From positions 1,317,001 to 1,381,000 of the forward strand of contig OZ023182.1 of assembly GCA_963995505.1 (NCBI GenBank): a stretch of DNA of 64,000 nt, given 5' to 3'. The stretch's first letter is position 1; each line of letters starts with the position of its first letter. Source of the stretch: Hypericum androsaemum (lineage: Eukaryota; Streptophyta; Magnoliopsida; Malpighiales; Hypericaceae). Shown here in pieces: positions 1-11,916 of this stretch. The notes under the pieces were generated by a model, which was not told the origin of the DNA, made no database searches, and saw only the letters and a list, made by a program, of their open reading frames with translations. Position numbers and translations under genes: made by a program.

Positions 1-3000
1 AGCGGTGACACCACATTTCATCTCTTAACTCTGGGTACGTCACTGGTGGCATGGGTGCATAGTCATACAAGAAATGGCAGTGCTGCGATAACTTCTGCGG
101 AAAATCGCCTAGATGCTGAAGAACCTGATAAAGATCAAAGTAGTACAGCATAAATGCCACACATAAAAAAACCTTTCCGTATCTGAAACAGTCAACTAAA
201 GACAATGATATAGAAACTATATAAGCTTCTAAACCTTTTATCTTGTGTAACTTTTGGAGTACCTGCCGAATAAGATTTTCAGCTCGCATCTTGTGTGTCC
301 ATATAATTTCTGGAGTGTCTGAATCAGAAACCATAGCTGCTGCAAAAGCAGCTGGACCACTCCGCTCCAAAACATACAACAAGGATTCGGGTAGAAGGCC
401 ACCAAGCACACTTCGTTTTGCAAGCGGCAATGAAGAAGAAACTGCAGCCTCTTCACCCCCATGGAATGCTTGATGTACATGAGTAACAGCAAAAAGTTCT
501 GCAATAGAAAGGAGATTGGATCCAGGATAGGTCAAGGCAAAATAAAACGCTCCTGTGCTGTAAAGACGCATCATGGCTTTGGGATTTCTAGCAACAACAG
601 CCTTTAACAGGGCAGCTGCTGCCTCCACTATACTTGGTTCCCCAGAAAGCATGGCCTGCACATTATGAGAAAAAGGGTACAACGTTTAAGTTTGACGTTT
701 ACAGAAACATTAACCATCATGAGATATTGCAAATATAAAGCTAAGTGCCAAAAGTAGCACCGATAACTTGTTACAGTAACAACCAGCTACCAACATAAAT
801 CTTAAAGAACATGAACCAACAGTTCTACTGGCTGGTGAATTGCCTCAGTCGTGCATGATCTAGTAGATGTAAACGGATTTGGGAGAGATAAATAGACTAC
901 AACAGGGCAAAAATGTAAAAGAGCAGGAAGCAGAAGTCCAAAAGCAACCTGTGAAATATGTGGCAGGCAACGTGGACTTGACAAGATTCGCTTCACCCTT
1001 GGGGTTGGTGTTACTATCTCCCCAGCATCATCAAGGTCTGAATGTGCAGAAACCATGCTGTGTAGTATTGACAATGCTGCATCCCCTACCTGTACATAAT
1101 ATCAACTAGTATATCATTAAAGGTTCCCTGGGGGACGGACAAGTACTCTCCTCCTAGTGTTCGGAGAGGAGTAGGGTGCTATTTATTACATGGCTTTTAC
1201 AAACTTAATTCTAAATCTAATAGGTACCTGAGATGGCGTGAGAACAGGAACTCGGAGGGCCAGTGCCCAGCGAAGTTCACGGATATCACGTAATCTCTTC
1301 CACTCAACCATCCCAGATGCCCAGCACTTGGTTGTCCAATCAATTGCTCCCTTTGACCAAAATCTTCTAATAGCATCTTTCTCAACTGGTCCAACCTGTT
1401 TACCATCGTTGTCAACAAACATCCATTCTTTAAGTGGTTCCATGAAAGCTGTTGCAGCTAATAGATTGGATTGCAGAGGGATAGCGGTTCTCTCTGAAGC
1501 TTCATGAACCGCAGTCAGGAGATCAACTGCCAAAACACAACCTCCAACCAGAACACAAGCCTCCACATTGGATAAAACCTTCATTAGAACCTGCAAAGCA
1601 ATGCGAGATTGATAATAAGTTCACGTAACATTGACATTCAGATAAGGAAATTCAAGAACACTAAAATCTCCCCTAGTATCTGCCTATGTCATTCATCATG
1701 CAGCCTTCTTTACAATATATCAAAGTGCAATGCTAGGATAATAGATCACTCCCAATAAAACAGTAGATCAGCTAAAAGACCCAAAAAAGGAGACCATGAA
1801 GCTAAACCTGCTGGCAAATACGACAGATAAATTGCTCACTAAACTCTAGACCTTCTTCACTGCACCCTATGATAGTATAACCTGCTATTGGTGCTTGCAA
1901 ATTGATACAACAAAACAAACTTGTTGATAAATAAAAAGAGGAAACATGTAGAAAAGAAAGAATGAACCGTGAAATGTCTGGTAACACACTAAACAAAATA
2001 ATAATAAAAATATTTAGCAAAAAGAACAAAAAAAAAACTAAGGCAATTCATCAAGGAAAAATGAACTTTTTGAAGAATGGGAAAACAAAAAACTAGGATA
2101 TGGATTTACCTTCAGAAGGAGGAGAAGCCGATGTCTCAATGCTCTATCATCTGTCCTATCCAAAAGCACTGTCATATGTGCAGAGCCCTCAAAAGGACCA
2201 ATCACACTGTAATGTTGTTCGTATACAATGGCCATTGCTCTAGCACAAAGCTCTCTAACAGAGGAGCCTCCAGCCCCACCAAAGCCATCCAATCTGGCCA
2301 AGTCACACCAATCATCAGATGCTCCCATTTCATCAGGAACAGCACCATCGACTGTCAGCCCCATGTCAGCATCACATAAGAACCTATGATACAATGCCCT
2401 AAAGAAAGCAACAGGATCGCGCAGAGGGAAATCCTGTGCTCTGCCACCGCCACTATCAAGCAGCAGACGCAAATAATATTGGCCGACACAAACTTCTTTT
2501 GATAAGCTAGGGTAACTAACTAAGAACTCAGAATAATTCCAACATATCTGAGGTACACCATTTTGCCCAGTCACTGTGTCAACTACAACTCCTGAGACAA
2601 TATCATCAGTTCTCTCCTTCTCCACATCCAGCCTATGAACCTCAGCCTGCAAAGCCTCCCTCAACTCCTGCCGTGTTCGCTCATTCCAGATGAGATCTGC
2701 ACGATTGTGGTCAAGGCTAAAAGCCCGCCAGAATTCATGCCAATTACAAAGTAGCCGACCAGACCCTACAGGTGTGTTCTCAACAACAACCTGCGCAGGA
2801 GCTGGAAGGCCCGAGTCCAGGAAACCAGTTAAGTTGGGATCCAACCTACCCGGATTAGTAGAGTTTGGTTCAGGCACCTCACGGCTATTGGTTGATGCCA
2901 CATTAACTGAAGCTTCAGCTATTGAAGGTTCATTTTGTGCACCACTGAAGGGGGCAGCTGTACTTTCAACAGCTTGAGAAGCATAAGATTGCCCTGAGTT

Positions 3001-6000
3001 TTGGTTTGCAGCTGATTTTTGATAGTCATCAGATCCTTTAAAAGCAGCATTTGTCTGTCGCATTGCATCACTACCTTCAAAACCAGTAGGAAGCAAAGCA
3101 TGCTCCTGAGCTGTAATATGCCTCCCAGTACGACCTCTGCGTTGCTGCAGCAAACGTCTCTGCCTTCGACTGCTCAACGACCCTTCATGATTTGCCTCCT
3201 CAATCTCAACTCCCTCTGAACGTGTATGCAAATAAGCAACAAGCCCAGGTGGAAGTACTCTGGACAAGAGATCAAGAGCCGGTTGATAAGAATCTGCCCA
3301 AAGAGCAACAAGTTGCCGGCTGACCTCGCGCCGCTCACCAGCCGGAAGGAAGAATGCATGCAATAAGTGCCTCAACAAAGCCCCATCACGGAGAGCAGCG
3401 TCTCTCATGGATTCTGCTGCAATTGCATCTTCTTCTGCAATGGTCCGCATAATTACAGCAACTGTTTCCCTCACACTTTCAGCAGGATGACCAAACAATG
3501 CAAACAACCGACGCCGCAGACCAGCAACCTGTCTCAATAATTCCACAAAAACTGTGTATTGTGTTGTATCCCCATGTGGTTCACATATCATAGCCTCAAG
3601 AACTTCAACAACAGCCTTAGACAACAAAGGAGATACAGACATAGGTCTTAGTCTATTGACCAGGATAACAACATAACCACTATTTGCGAACAAGACAGAT
3701 TTGGTATGCATGATCGTGGCATGTCGCTCCCCTTTAGAATCCATTATCAAATTCTGGTCCCCATGACCAACACCAATAAGGGCAGCAATAAGGCCAGCAG
3801 CTTCAGCAGCTACCCCTTCAGAACCATTCCTGAGCAAACCCATTATTCTCCCAACAGCAGCAGGAAATGACATTACATGTGAAGCTGCAGTCCTTGATTT
3901 CAATAACCTATGCAAACACGCTGCGAACCCAATCACTGTTGCAGCAGCCTTGGGTGAAGGAGGTGGCAGAGGAGGAGACTCGGGTGGAAGATTTGGAGCA
4001 GCAGGCAGCATAGTGATCAAGGCCATCAATGTTACTTCAGGAACTTCAGCATTAGCAGGAACTCCGCTGTAAGGAATACATGCGTTAAACTCTCTTATCC
4101 TGCGCCACAGTTTAGCTCTTGAACCAGGAATCCCACCCTCTGCAACAGCATCTTTAGCAGCTGCAGCTAAGTGTTTCAAATGCATAGTTGCACTTTCCAT
4201 ATCACTAACATGCGGCCCAGGCCCAACAAGCATATGAACTCTCCCACAAGGTGGATCAATGCGATGACCAGGCATAGTCAGCCGAGGTAAAACAGGAACT
4301 GGACACTGACACTGAAGAAAACCCCAAATCAGTGGTACAGACGTCAAAGTTTTTCATGTCATAACATATCAGATAGTGATCGATTTAGTAACCACTATAA
4401 AACAACCAAACAATATCCTAAGAACAGATGTACCTACCTCTGTTTGCAGCACATCCTGAACAGCTGCAAGCAAGCTATCCCGAGACGTGCTCGCATAAAC
4501 CTACAGCCATGCCCAAAAGTTAGGCACAAAACACTAACAAAACACGAGGAAACTAGCTGGGAAGTATATTTACATGGATTGGGCACCCATCATTGAACTC
4601 AATCGCAAACATCTGAGGCTCCTCGGAAAATCGAACAAGTGAACACACTGCAGATAAAGGTCGAACTATAACTGCCTGCACAAATCTAATGAATATTATC
4701 AAATTCCAACAATTAAACATGGAGATACCATGCAAGATAAATTATACATGACTGAAATGAACCATAACAATTGAGGAACAAAGTTTGTAAACATTAAGGA
4801 CACAAGGAAGATGTGTTACCAATTTCAGGGTTTGTTTTGAAAGAAAATTTTAGGCTACTTGTGCTTACTACGTAGACAAGCACTGTTCAACTAAAGTATC
4901 AAAACTAAGCCTGAACATATTATTTCTTATCCACTTACTTCATAGTTTTCAGGCCGTCTCTCAACCAGGGAAACCTTGGTCAGGATCAGTTGACGAGAGA
5001 CAGCATCACCATGCTCTCCAAGGCCACCTTTTGGGCCAACTCCTAAACTCAATCCAGAAAGGTTCAGAGTTCCATGGGCACCAGTTCGCAACCTTGTAAC
5101 AGACCAAACCCCACAAGGTGTCTCATCTGCTCCAACTCCCTCTTGAGCTAAAATAGCAAAGTAAGAGCATTCAGCAAACAGGTCATACCCAAGAATGGCA
5201 ACATCAGCCAAAAGAATGCGGTGTTTTCATCACATAAATAACTACCTCTGCGCCGTAGATAATCCGCTACAGTCAGTGATTGTGAAGTATTCAGAGACAA
5301 CGACACCCCAACCATGGACTTTGCAGTCTTGGTCTGCAAAAAGTTACACAGGATTGGAATCTAAGCCCATGTTTCATAGCCGAACTTTAAGATCACTGCA
5401 AAACCAGAAATCAGCCCATACCAAACTTGCTATGATTGCAGTACTTGTTGTGCCAGAACCAGCTTGGAAAGCCTTGGATTTCCTACCGTACAGAGGGCAA
5501 AGAACAAAACTCCCATGATCACTGCTCTTCTTCGAGTACAAATCGGAGATAAGAACAATAGCAGGCGAGCCCATGTCTCTAAAATCCAGACACCAACGCA
5601 GGTCCCCCGACTTCAAATCAATAAGCTCTACTCCGACATAAGTGACCTTCAATTTCTGCCACAAACACGAAACCATCCGAAAAACCAAACAAGTCAACAC
5701 CCCTACATAAACTAAACCCTAAATTCTCATTCTATTTACCTGCAACTGCCAATTTTTCATATTCCAACTAGCTTCTAACTCCTCAAAAAATAAATTAATT
5801 AAGAAAAAAGGAAAAAGACTGACATAATTAAGCCACTCCCCGCTGCGGCGGCGGAGGTGGAGCACGGGGAACTCCGCGACGGGCCTGATCCTCCCCCACC
5901 TTAGCCTGTGCAGCTCGGTGAGTATACTCGCGCGGTACCGCGACGAGAACTTCATCCCCTTGAACTTCCCCTTCCCCTCGCTCCTCACGCTCAGCGAAAA

Positions 6001-6237
6001 CTCCGAGTTCGCCCCGCACTCGTCGCCGCGGCCGATCGCGGGGGCGGCGCCCTCGAAGTCGGAGGCGACGTCGTAGGAGTTCGTAACCGACAGGGAGCTA
6101 GGGTCGAGGGTGAGGATCGTGGAGGCGGAGATGCAGAGGATCCGCTTGTACCGGCCGCGCCACGAGTGCTTGACGACGAGGTACCTTGCCAGGTACTCGG
6201 GCTCCTCGGCGGGAGGGGAGGGGGCGGGGTCCACCAT
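1..6237 (-). CDS. GRV2: GRV2/KAM2 (RME-8-like) endosomal J-domain protein, N-terminal ~1456 residues, partial
   Basis: Plant orthologue of RME-8, a very large peripheral endosomal DnaJ protein needed for vacuolar sorting, endosome organisation and shoot gravitropism. Exons read 6237-5824, 5655-5386, 5333-5246, 5147-4939, 4675-4574, 4500-4438, 4311-2110 (a 734-codon exon), 1590-1228, 1089-949, 655-263 and 124 to the left edge; all junctions are GT-AG and in frame. The start is MVDPAPSPP, after an open but unlikely upstream stretch. A GYF_2 domain lies at about residues 1170-1230 (WMFVDNDGKQVGPVEKDAIR). The middle exon carries armadillo-like helical sequence and the WHEFWRAFSLDHNRADLIWN segment typical of the family. 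Known GRV2 is about 2,550 residues with its J domain near 1,520-1,600, so the J domain should sit just beyond the left edge. The identification rests on my recognition of the family; no alignment was run. Confidence 0.93.
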
Positions 6238-6760
6238 CGGCGGCGGTGGTGGTTGTCGGCGGGGAGGGTGGCGGCGGACGGGGGAGGGGGGAGGGTAGGG
6301 GTGGTCTAGGTAGTGGAGGGAGTGGGGGGGAGGGGCATTGTTATGTCGGAGGAAGAACAAGAGTCCCACTCCGGGTTGGGGGTGAGACCGAGACTGATTT
6401 GCCCCCAGCTTTCGTGGGTATTCACGGAATTGCCACCAGGCTGTTTTCTTTTCTTTTTTTGAACTACTGTACTGGGCCTAGTTGTTGTCCTGACATGTAA
6501 TTTCGCTTAAAGTTTTTGGGGGGGTTTCTTGGGGTTAGGTTAGGAGGAGTCTGGGAGAGAGAGATGGAGATGGAGACGGCCACGATTTTGGAGTTTTTAA
6601 TTTAGGCATCTCTTCTTTTTTATATTAAACAAAATTATGTGCGTTGGGGAAGGTGATCAGAATTGCGTCACCGGGGAATTGGTGACGTGGCGGAGGTATA
6701 AGCGAGAGATTGGCTGTCAATAGGATATTGCCGGAGGGAAAAGGAGATGCTATTATTCGC
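6238..6760. other. 5' flank of GRV2
   Basis: This stretch holds the presumed 5' untranslated region and promoter of the minus-strand GRV2 gene. The part next to the start codon is GC-rich with C-rich tracts on the minus strand, and AG-rich microsatellite-like sequence appears near 6560-6580. I see no confident TATA element and no further ORF worth calling. Confidence 0.4.
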
Positions 6761-8825
6761 TGGTGAAATAGATTGATAGCAGATTCTTAATCGATAGTAG
6801 ATAGCAAATTAAAAAATATATTTAATAAAATTAACTAGTAAATAATAAATTTAAATTAGCAGATTATATATTTTGGTTAAATTTTATTATTAATTTTTAA
6901 ATTAAGCTTAAATAATATAATCTAAATTATTTACTTAAATTAAAATAGTAATAACTTAATATTACTTATTTTGGTTAAATTGACGTCTCAACTACTGAAG
7001 AACTTAGTTATTTACTATATTTATGAAATTTATTTTTAAGAGATATTAGTTTTGTAAATTTTTTGTTTGAAATATTTTTTATATTGATTAAACATATAAT
7101 ATACAACTATCTATTAAAGATTTATATTCATTGAAAATAGAATAAAAATAAAAATATCATGTAATTTCATATATACTGAATAATTTTATTTTTATTTACG
7201 AACATACGCATCTTTAAAATATATTGTGCATGAGAAAAAATTATTTATTAATTTTGTATTTATTCTTTTTGATATTTTAAAAATAATTATTATAACTTTT
7301 TTATCCGATAGTACTTTTGAGAATTTTATTCTCCAAAAATATTTTATGTTCAGTTAGATGACTTTTGGAATAAAAAAACAGATATCATTAATTTGATGTA
7401 TATTAGAAATAAAATAATTCAAAATTATTATCTACAGGAAAAATACATTTACTAAACAATTCAACCAAAACTATAAAGAAAAAAAAAGATTAACTACCTT
7501 TTTTGTTGGAAAAAGGAATAACTATCTAATCTTGTCGCCACCCGAAAATAGAAGCGATAAAGCCCGAGGTATTAATTACCCCGAAAGGCGTCAGACTTTT
7601 ATCAAGAAACGAAACAATTATCCAAAACAAAAAATCTGTAACATCCAAAGTGATTTAAATATTCAAAAATCCGAATAAATACTAAAAGCTGAAAGTTCAA
7701 TAGTCTTTATTATTTGGCCAGAAAACCGTGTTGATGCATGCAGATGAATCACCCTACTCCCGATCCTGGATCTCACCTGAACGATCTGAAACACATACAG
7801 CTATGGTGAGTTGATAAACTCAGTAAGTGGAACGAAACACAGAAAACGAATCACAGAAAAACGATTTCATCTTGCAAACCGAAAGATCCCTATCCGACTA
7901 TCTAGCCAACTAATCAAAGACAGAATTTCAGAACATAACATATCCACGAGTGTATCCCCTATCCAACTACCCTATCTGACTACCCTATCTGACTATCCTA
8001 TCCGACTATATATCACATACTTAACAGAACTTATCAGAATTCGGAGACATAAGTACACGCAGTTGACTTTTCCACAATCAGAATTCGAACAGAGGCATAG
8101 CATACGGTTTCGACATAATCCATATCAGAATATCAAAACAGATTTTTCTAGTAGTAAAGAGATCGGCTTAAGCCAGATCCCGAACTCAAGCCATACATAT
8201 TCCAGATTGAGACATAGATCGTCTCAGAAAAACTAAACTCCTCGATCTACGAGATGACACAAATTTCACTTACCTGACGTTGCTCCTAACTCTTTAAACC
8301 TTCCCGAGCCTAATCCAATGATTTGTCCTGGACTCCCTCGAATCCGACTCGTCCACTTACAAATTCGTCTTCTCCACCTTTTGTTTGAGAGGCAAATACA
8401 TGACTTATAACAGGAACCATTCGAAAACAGATTTACTAGGTATTAGTAACTTGCCCTCCTCGTACAGCGATTCCCCGATGGTCTCGTCCTCTCTTGGCAC
8501 CTCTTCCCGAGTCAGATTTTGCTCCTCACCTTCACAATGAGAGAAAAATCGGTGGGTGTTGATTAGGCTCCCAGAATGGATGGCCTAAGGGCCTATTTAT
8601 ATAGGCTTTCAACCCTAATCTCCCCCTAGCTACCCTAATTATGGAAAATTACTGTTTGTTCCTCCAAACTTTATAAAGTTCTCACTTTAGTTTTCCGATT
8701 CTTACAAATCTACTATCTACTAGTAGATTGAAATAACTACACAATCTACTATTTCACCAAATAAGTAAATTGTACTTTCTACTCTTAATCTACTATCTCC
8801 TCCTCCTATCTATTTTAACAAACAC
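6760..8825. repeat. Possible hAT-type element with AGTAGAT-rich subterminal regions
   Basis: The two flanks of this AT-rich block share inverted, AGTAGAT-rich sequence. On the left (about 6765-6805) is GGTGAAATAGATTGATAGC and TAGTAGATAGC. On the right (about 8705-8820), read on the minus strand, are GGTGAAATAGTAGATTG, several AGTAGAT copies and a TGTGTTTGTTAAAAT-like end. Clustered subterminal hexamers and such an end are common in plant hAT MITEs. The arms are diverged and no target-site duplication was found, so the boundaries are approximate. It would contain the LTR-like fragment at about 7530-8660. Confidence 0.3.
7530..8660 (-). mobile_element. Diverged LTR-like retroelement fragment, minus orientation
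   Basis: The stretch resembles the LTR-like sequence at 42132-43320. Both contain a TCTGAAAC block followed by AACTCAGTAAG, and both have a minus-strand TATA motif near the far end (CCTATATAAATAGGC here, near 8592-8606) preceded by a GTAATTT-containing segment. This suggests promoter-bearing LTRs of one old family transcribed leftwards. No gag or pol sequence is visible and no target-site duplication was found. The reading frames in it are short and look accidental. Confidence 0.45.
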
Positions 8826-8829
8826 ACCC

Positions 8830-9865
8830 AAAGCTGGGATGAAACATTGAAATGGAATGGAAGGGCCGATAAATAATTAGTATAGGACGATGATATTTTT
8901 TCCGGAATTATTTGGCATTCGATATCTATTTGTTTAAAAAAAATTATTAAATTGGATCAATCGTCTTTATAGGTTGATTTTAATTGCTTCTTACGATGTT
9001 GTTCTTATAGGGAGTAGGGCGTTTATTTTTAAAATAAGTAAAGTTGTTTTAACTAATAGTTAGTTTAGCTAATGGGTAGATCACGGTTCCCGCTTCTTAT
9101 TGTTTTGTTTCTGATCAAGTGTTTTTTGTAAAAATAATTTTTTGCACCAAAAAATACACTTCGTCATGATTGGAACCTCCATGTAAGTCTTGTAAGTTTT
9201 GTACCGCTGGAAATGATCCAAAGCAATGTACGTTAAATAATAATTAGTCAAATTGGCGTGGGTTATTACTAACTTGGGATCAAGGCTACAGACACGTGAT
9301 TGTTTAAACAGACTCGCAATCAGTTGTGCAATGTCTAACTGAAAGTATAGCGAGAGAACACTGGTTATCATTTCTCGTGATTAATTGCGAAAATCTTATT
9401 AGTCGTCTTTGACGTGTAAAAATTCTCTATTATTATCGTAAATACAATCGAGTAACTTATTGACTTTCCAATTATGCGCTTTCTTTTGGGTTTCAAAGTT
9501 ATAGTTGTTCCTCCAGCAGATTGTATTCTATTATTGGAGCAAGATAGTATTGGGCAGGATACTTTTCGGTTGATGTAATAGTGACTTCTATAAATTTCTC
9601 AATGATACGAGTGAATAACACTCACCTAATAATCACCAAAGAAGAATAGTTGGGCAATTGAAATTTTCTTAAAAAGAAGTTACAGAAAGTTAAAAGAATT
9701 TTAAGAAAACGGAAGGCAGCTTTCTATTTTTCGTAACAAAAAATAATAATTTTTTTTTGTAAATTAATCTTTAGATTTTCGTAAGTTACTCGAATATTAT
9801 ATGCAACTGCTCGAATATTCGGATACAGTGAGGCTTTTCGATAAAAGGTAATTCACTCAGCCAAC
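8830..9865. other. Intergenic, no gene seen
   Basis: This is AT-rich sequence downstream of the BAHD gene. A 96-codon minus-strand frame at 9081-9371 begins with ATG but has no recognisable motif and a composition like the surroundings. I see no RNA gene or transposon ends here. The 3' untranslated region of the BAHD transcript probably occupies the last couple of hundred bases. Confidence 0.4.
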
Positions 9866-11236
9866 TCAATGTAGAGAAGAGAAAAACTCTCTAAATTTAG
9901 AGGTGGCATACTGAGGCAAGCAAATGCACACAACCATCCTGCCACTAGGCTCAGCCTCCCCTTCCTGCAGCAAAACACAGACCTGTGGGGTTGGGGTCAG
10001 GTCGATCGGACCCGCGTAGATCGGCCTCCCCCATCCGAAATCTGCTGACTCGTATATCGAAAACCTCGTCCACTGCGTTATCGTCAGCTTCCCTCCGAAC
10101 TCGAGCCTGCTCGGCCTCTGCATTTGCACATAGTCAACTGTTGATCTCAGGTACTCCTCCGAAACTTCCATCCGAGCTTCGCAGACCAAACGCGCAGTGT
10201 CCGCGAGGCCTGCATTGACCAGCTCGTAGACGGAGCTCGTCGCGCATGCCAAGCACACCACATTGCCGTAGTAACCTTCTCTCAGAGGTGGGTTCTTGAG
10301 TTTTTGGCGCGCGTTGACGGAGAATGTGAGCCTTAGCTCGTACTCCAATGGCTTAACATCAAGTGCTCTGACCCATGATCTCCATATGTGAGCTGACATT
10401 GCATCAAATGTAGTGCAGGGAAGTGTGTCATGTGTCTGAGCACGAGCTTTAAGATGAGCTTGGAACTCTCGGCTGACGCGGTAGCACCTCTGGACTAGCT
10501 TCTCTTGCCACAAGCTCTTCGTCAGGCTCGAGCCATCGTCGATCTTCATGTACTCGACGTGCGGATACTTCACCAGAGGTGGATCGCGGGGGCAGAAGAA
10601 CTCTCGGTCCCAGCATGGTTCGGGGTTCATCACCAACGCACCGGATTTCGCAGCTGCAGCCCACGCGCCGAGGAACTGCATCGCGCCAAGGCCATCGCAG
10701 ATGCAATGGCAAAGCCTCAAACCGAGACTAAACCCACCACAGCTGAAGAGGGTCACCTGAGCTATGACCAGAGGCATGTCAAGCAATTTATACGGCTCCT
10801 CATTGGCAAACTTGTATATCAGAGGCGTCCATGCCGGATTTGGCACCGTAAGGTCCCCCAGTTCGGATAAAGCCATATCGGTATAGGCTTCGACCAGGAG
10901 TGCACCTTGTTCGGGCCCGAAAAACACCTCCAACTTGCCATTCCCGGTTTCTCTAAGCCTACCAGAGAAAGGGTAGTAGGGGACCAAAACAGAAGCCAGA
11001 GCATCGCGCAGCGTCTTCAGGACAGGCTTTTGTGTGGAATCCAGGTAATTCGGACGGTAGAAATAGATTGTAGGGGTAAACACACGAGCTCCAATGACAT
11101 CGTCAAGGTTAGAGAGGTAGAGACTATCACCTGCGATGACAGGAATAGGCCCGGCTGGTTGAACTCGAACGAGAGGGCCAATAGTTATGGGGATGCTTAT
11201 CGCGGGGAAATCGAGCTCTTGGACCCATGAAGCCAT
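9866..11236 (-). CDS. BAHD acyltransferase, single exon, 456 aa
   Basis: This enzyme would transfer an acyl group from an acyl-CoA (often hydroxycinnamoyl- or benzoyl-CoA) to an alcohol or amine in the cytosol. The catalytic HxxxD motif is present as HCICDG at residues 177-182 with the general-base His177. The structural DFGWG motif is at 399-403. Length (456 residues) is normal for the family, and the gene has no intron. The start MASWVQELDF is the only sensible ATG. The segment around VTLFSCGGFSLGLRLCH resembles enzymes using fatty or aromatic alcohols, such as omega-hydroxyacid feruloyl transferases and alcohol acyltransferases, but sequence alone does not settle the substrate. It is head-to-tail with the DUF936 gene, 680 bp away, with no functional link implied. 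Family assignment is firm; the specific activity is unknown. Confidence 0.93.
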   Translation of the reverse strand: MASWVQELDFPAISIPITIGPLVRVQPAGPIPVIAGDSLYLSNLDDVIGARVFTPTIYFYRPNYLDSTQKPVLKTLRDALASVLVPYYPFSGRLRETGNGKLEVFFGPEQGALLVEAYTDMALSELGDLTVPNPAWTPLIYKFANEEPYKLLDMPLVIAQVTLFSCGGFSLGLRLCHCICDGLGAMQFLGAWAAAAKSGALVMNPEPCWDREFFCPRDPPLVKYPHVEYMKIDDGSSLTKSLWQEKLVQRCYRVSREFQAHLKARAQTHDTLPCTTFDAMSAHIWRSWVRALDVKPLEYELRLTFSVNARQKLKNPPLREGYYGNVVCLACATSSVYELVNAGLADTARLVCEARMEVSEEYLRSTVDYVQMQRPSRLEFGGKLTITQWTRFSIYESADFGWGRPIYAGPIDLTPTPQVCVLLQEGEAEPSGRMVVCICLPQYATSKFREFFSSLH

Positions 11237-11916
11237 GAGAAGAAGAATGTGCTAAGCGGATCCTCCTAGGCAGCAGCATTTGTAGAAGAAGTTGCCTGCT
11301 AGGAAATGCAAAGATGCTCGAGCAGCGAAGCTCATGGAACAATGTTGGTCGCGTGCCGTTAACAGAGACTTTCTCGAGGTGGAATCCATCAGAAAGCTAA
11401 GATCTCTCAACTCATCTTGCCCCGGATGAAGCTCATGTGGATTGTGTGTTTCTTTAGGGTGTTAAGAATTAAGATCAACAACTCATTGCCGAAACTTTAG
11501 TGTAGAAGAAAGAAAGGAGGTGCACACATAATGCATGCAAGAGAGATTGGTTGAAAGTACATATATTTGCCGATTTATCTTTCAAAAAAAAAAAAATCTT
11601 TAGTTAAGGTGTAGCCTTAATTAGACTTAAACATGATAAAGCTTCTGAGAACAACCATGGTCTTCCATTATAAGATACACTTACTAATCCGGGGGTCGGG
11701 GGTGTTAAATTGTTGGCATATGTGAGATCGAGGAAACTCGAAACTAAGACAGCAACAGAAAAGAACAAAACTAACTTACCTGCAGAATTCAACCTTGAGT
11801 GCAAAATGGTGCAAAGCAATTGCTTTCATTGCATATAAGCACGACTTGTTCGACGAAAACTATTAAGAACATAATGCGAAAAAAGGAACGACAATGCCAC
11901 ACCAGTTGCTTAGAGA
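11237..11916. other. Promoter of BAHD gene and 3' region of DUF936 gene
   Basis: The spacer must contain the BAHD promoter and 5' UTR and the 3' UTR of the upstream DUF936 gene. A T-rich run on the minus strand lies at 11585-11598. A 71-codon minus frame at 11604-11819 lacks an ATG and is not called. No repeat or RNA gene was recognised. Confidence 0.4.

Noticed and set aside
7811..8236. 141-codon plus-strand ORF
   Set aside because: It lies within the LTR-like repeat fragment and is rich in repeat-derived RHR/RIR and YPIRL words; no family features.
9081..9371. 96-codon minus-strand ORF downstream of the BAHD gene
   Set aside because: No motif is present and the composition equals the AT-rich background; treated as chance.
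11604..11819. 71-codon frame with a hydrophobic segment between the BAHD and DUF936 genes
   Set aside because: It begins with TTG, not ATG, includes a splice-donor-like sequence and has no family resemblance.
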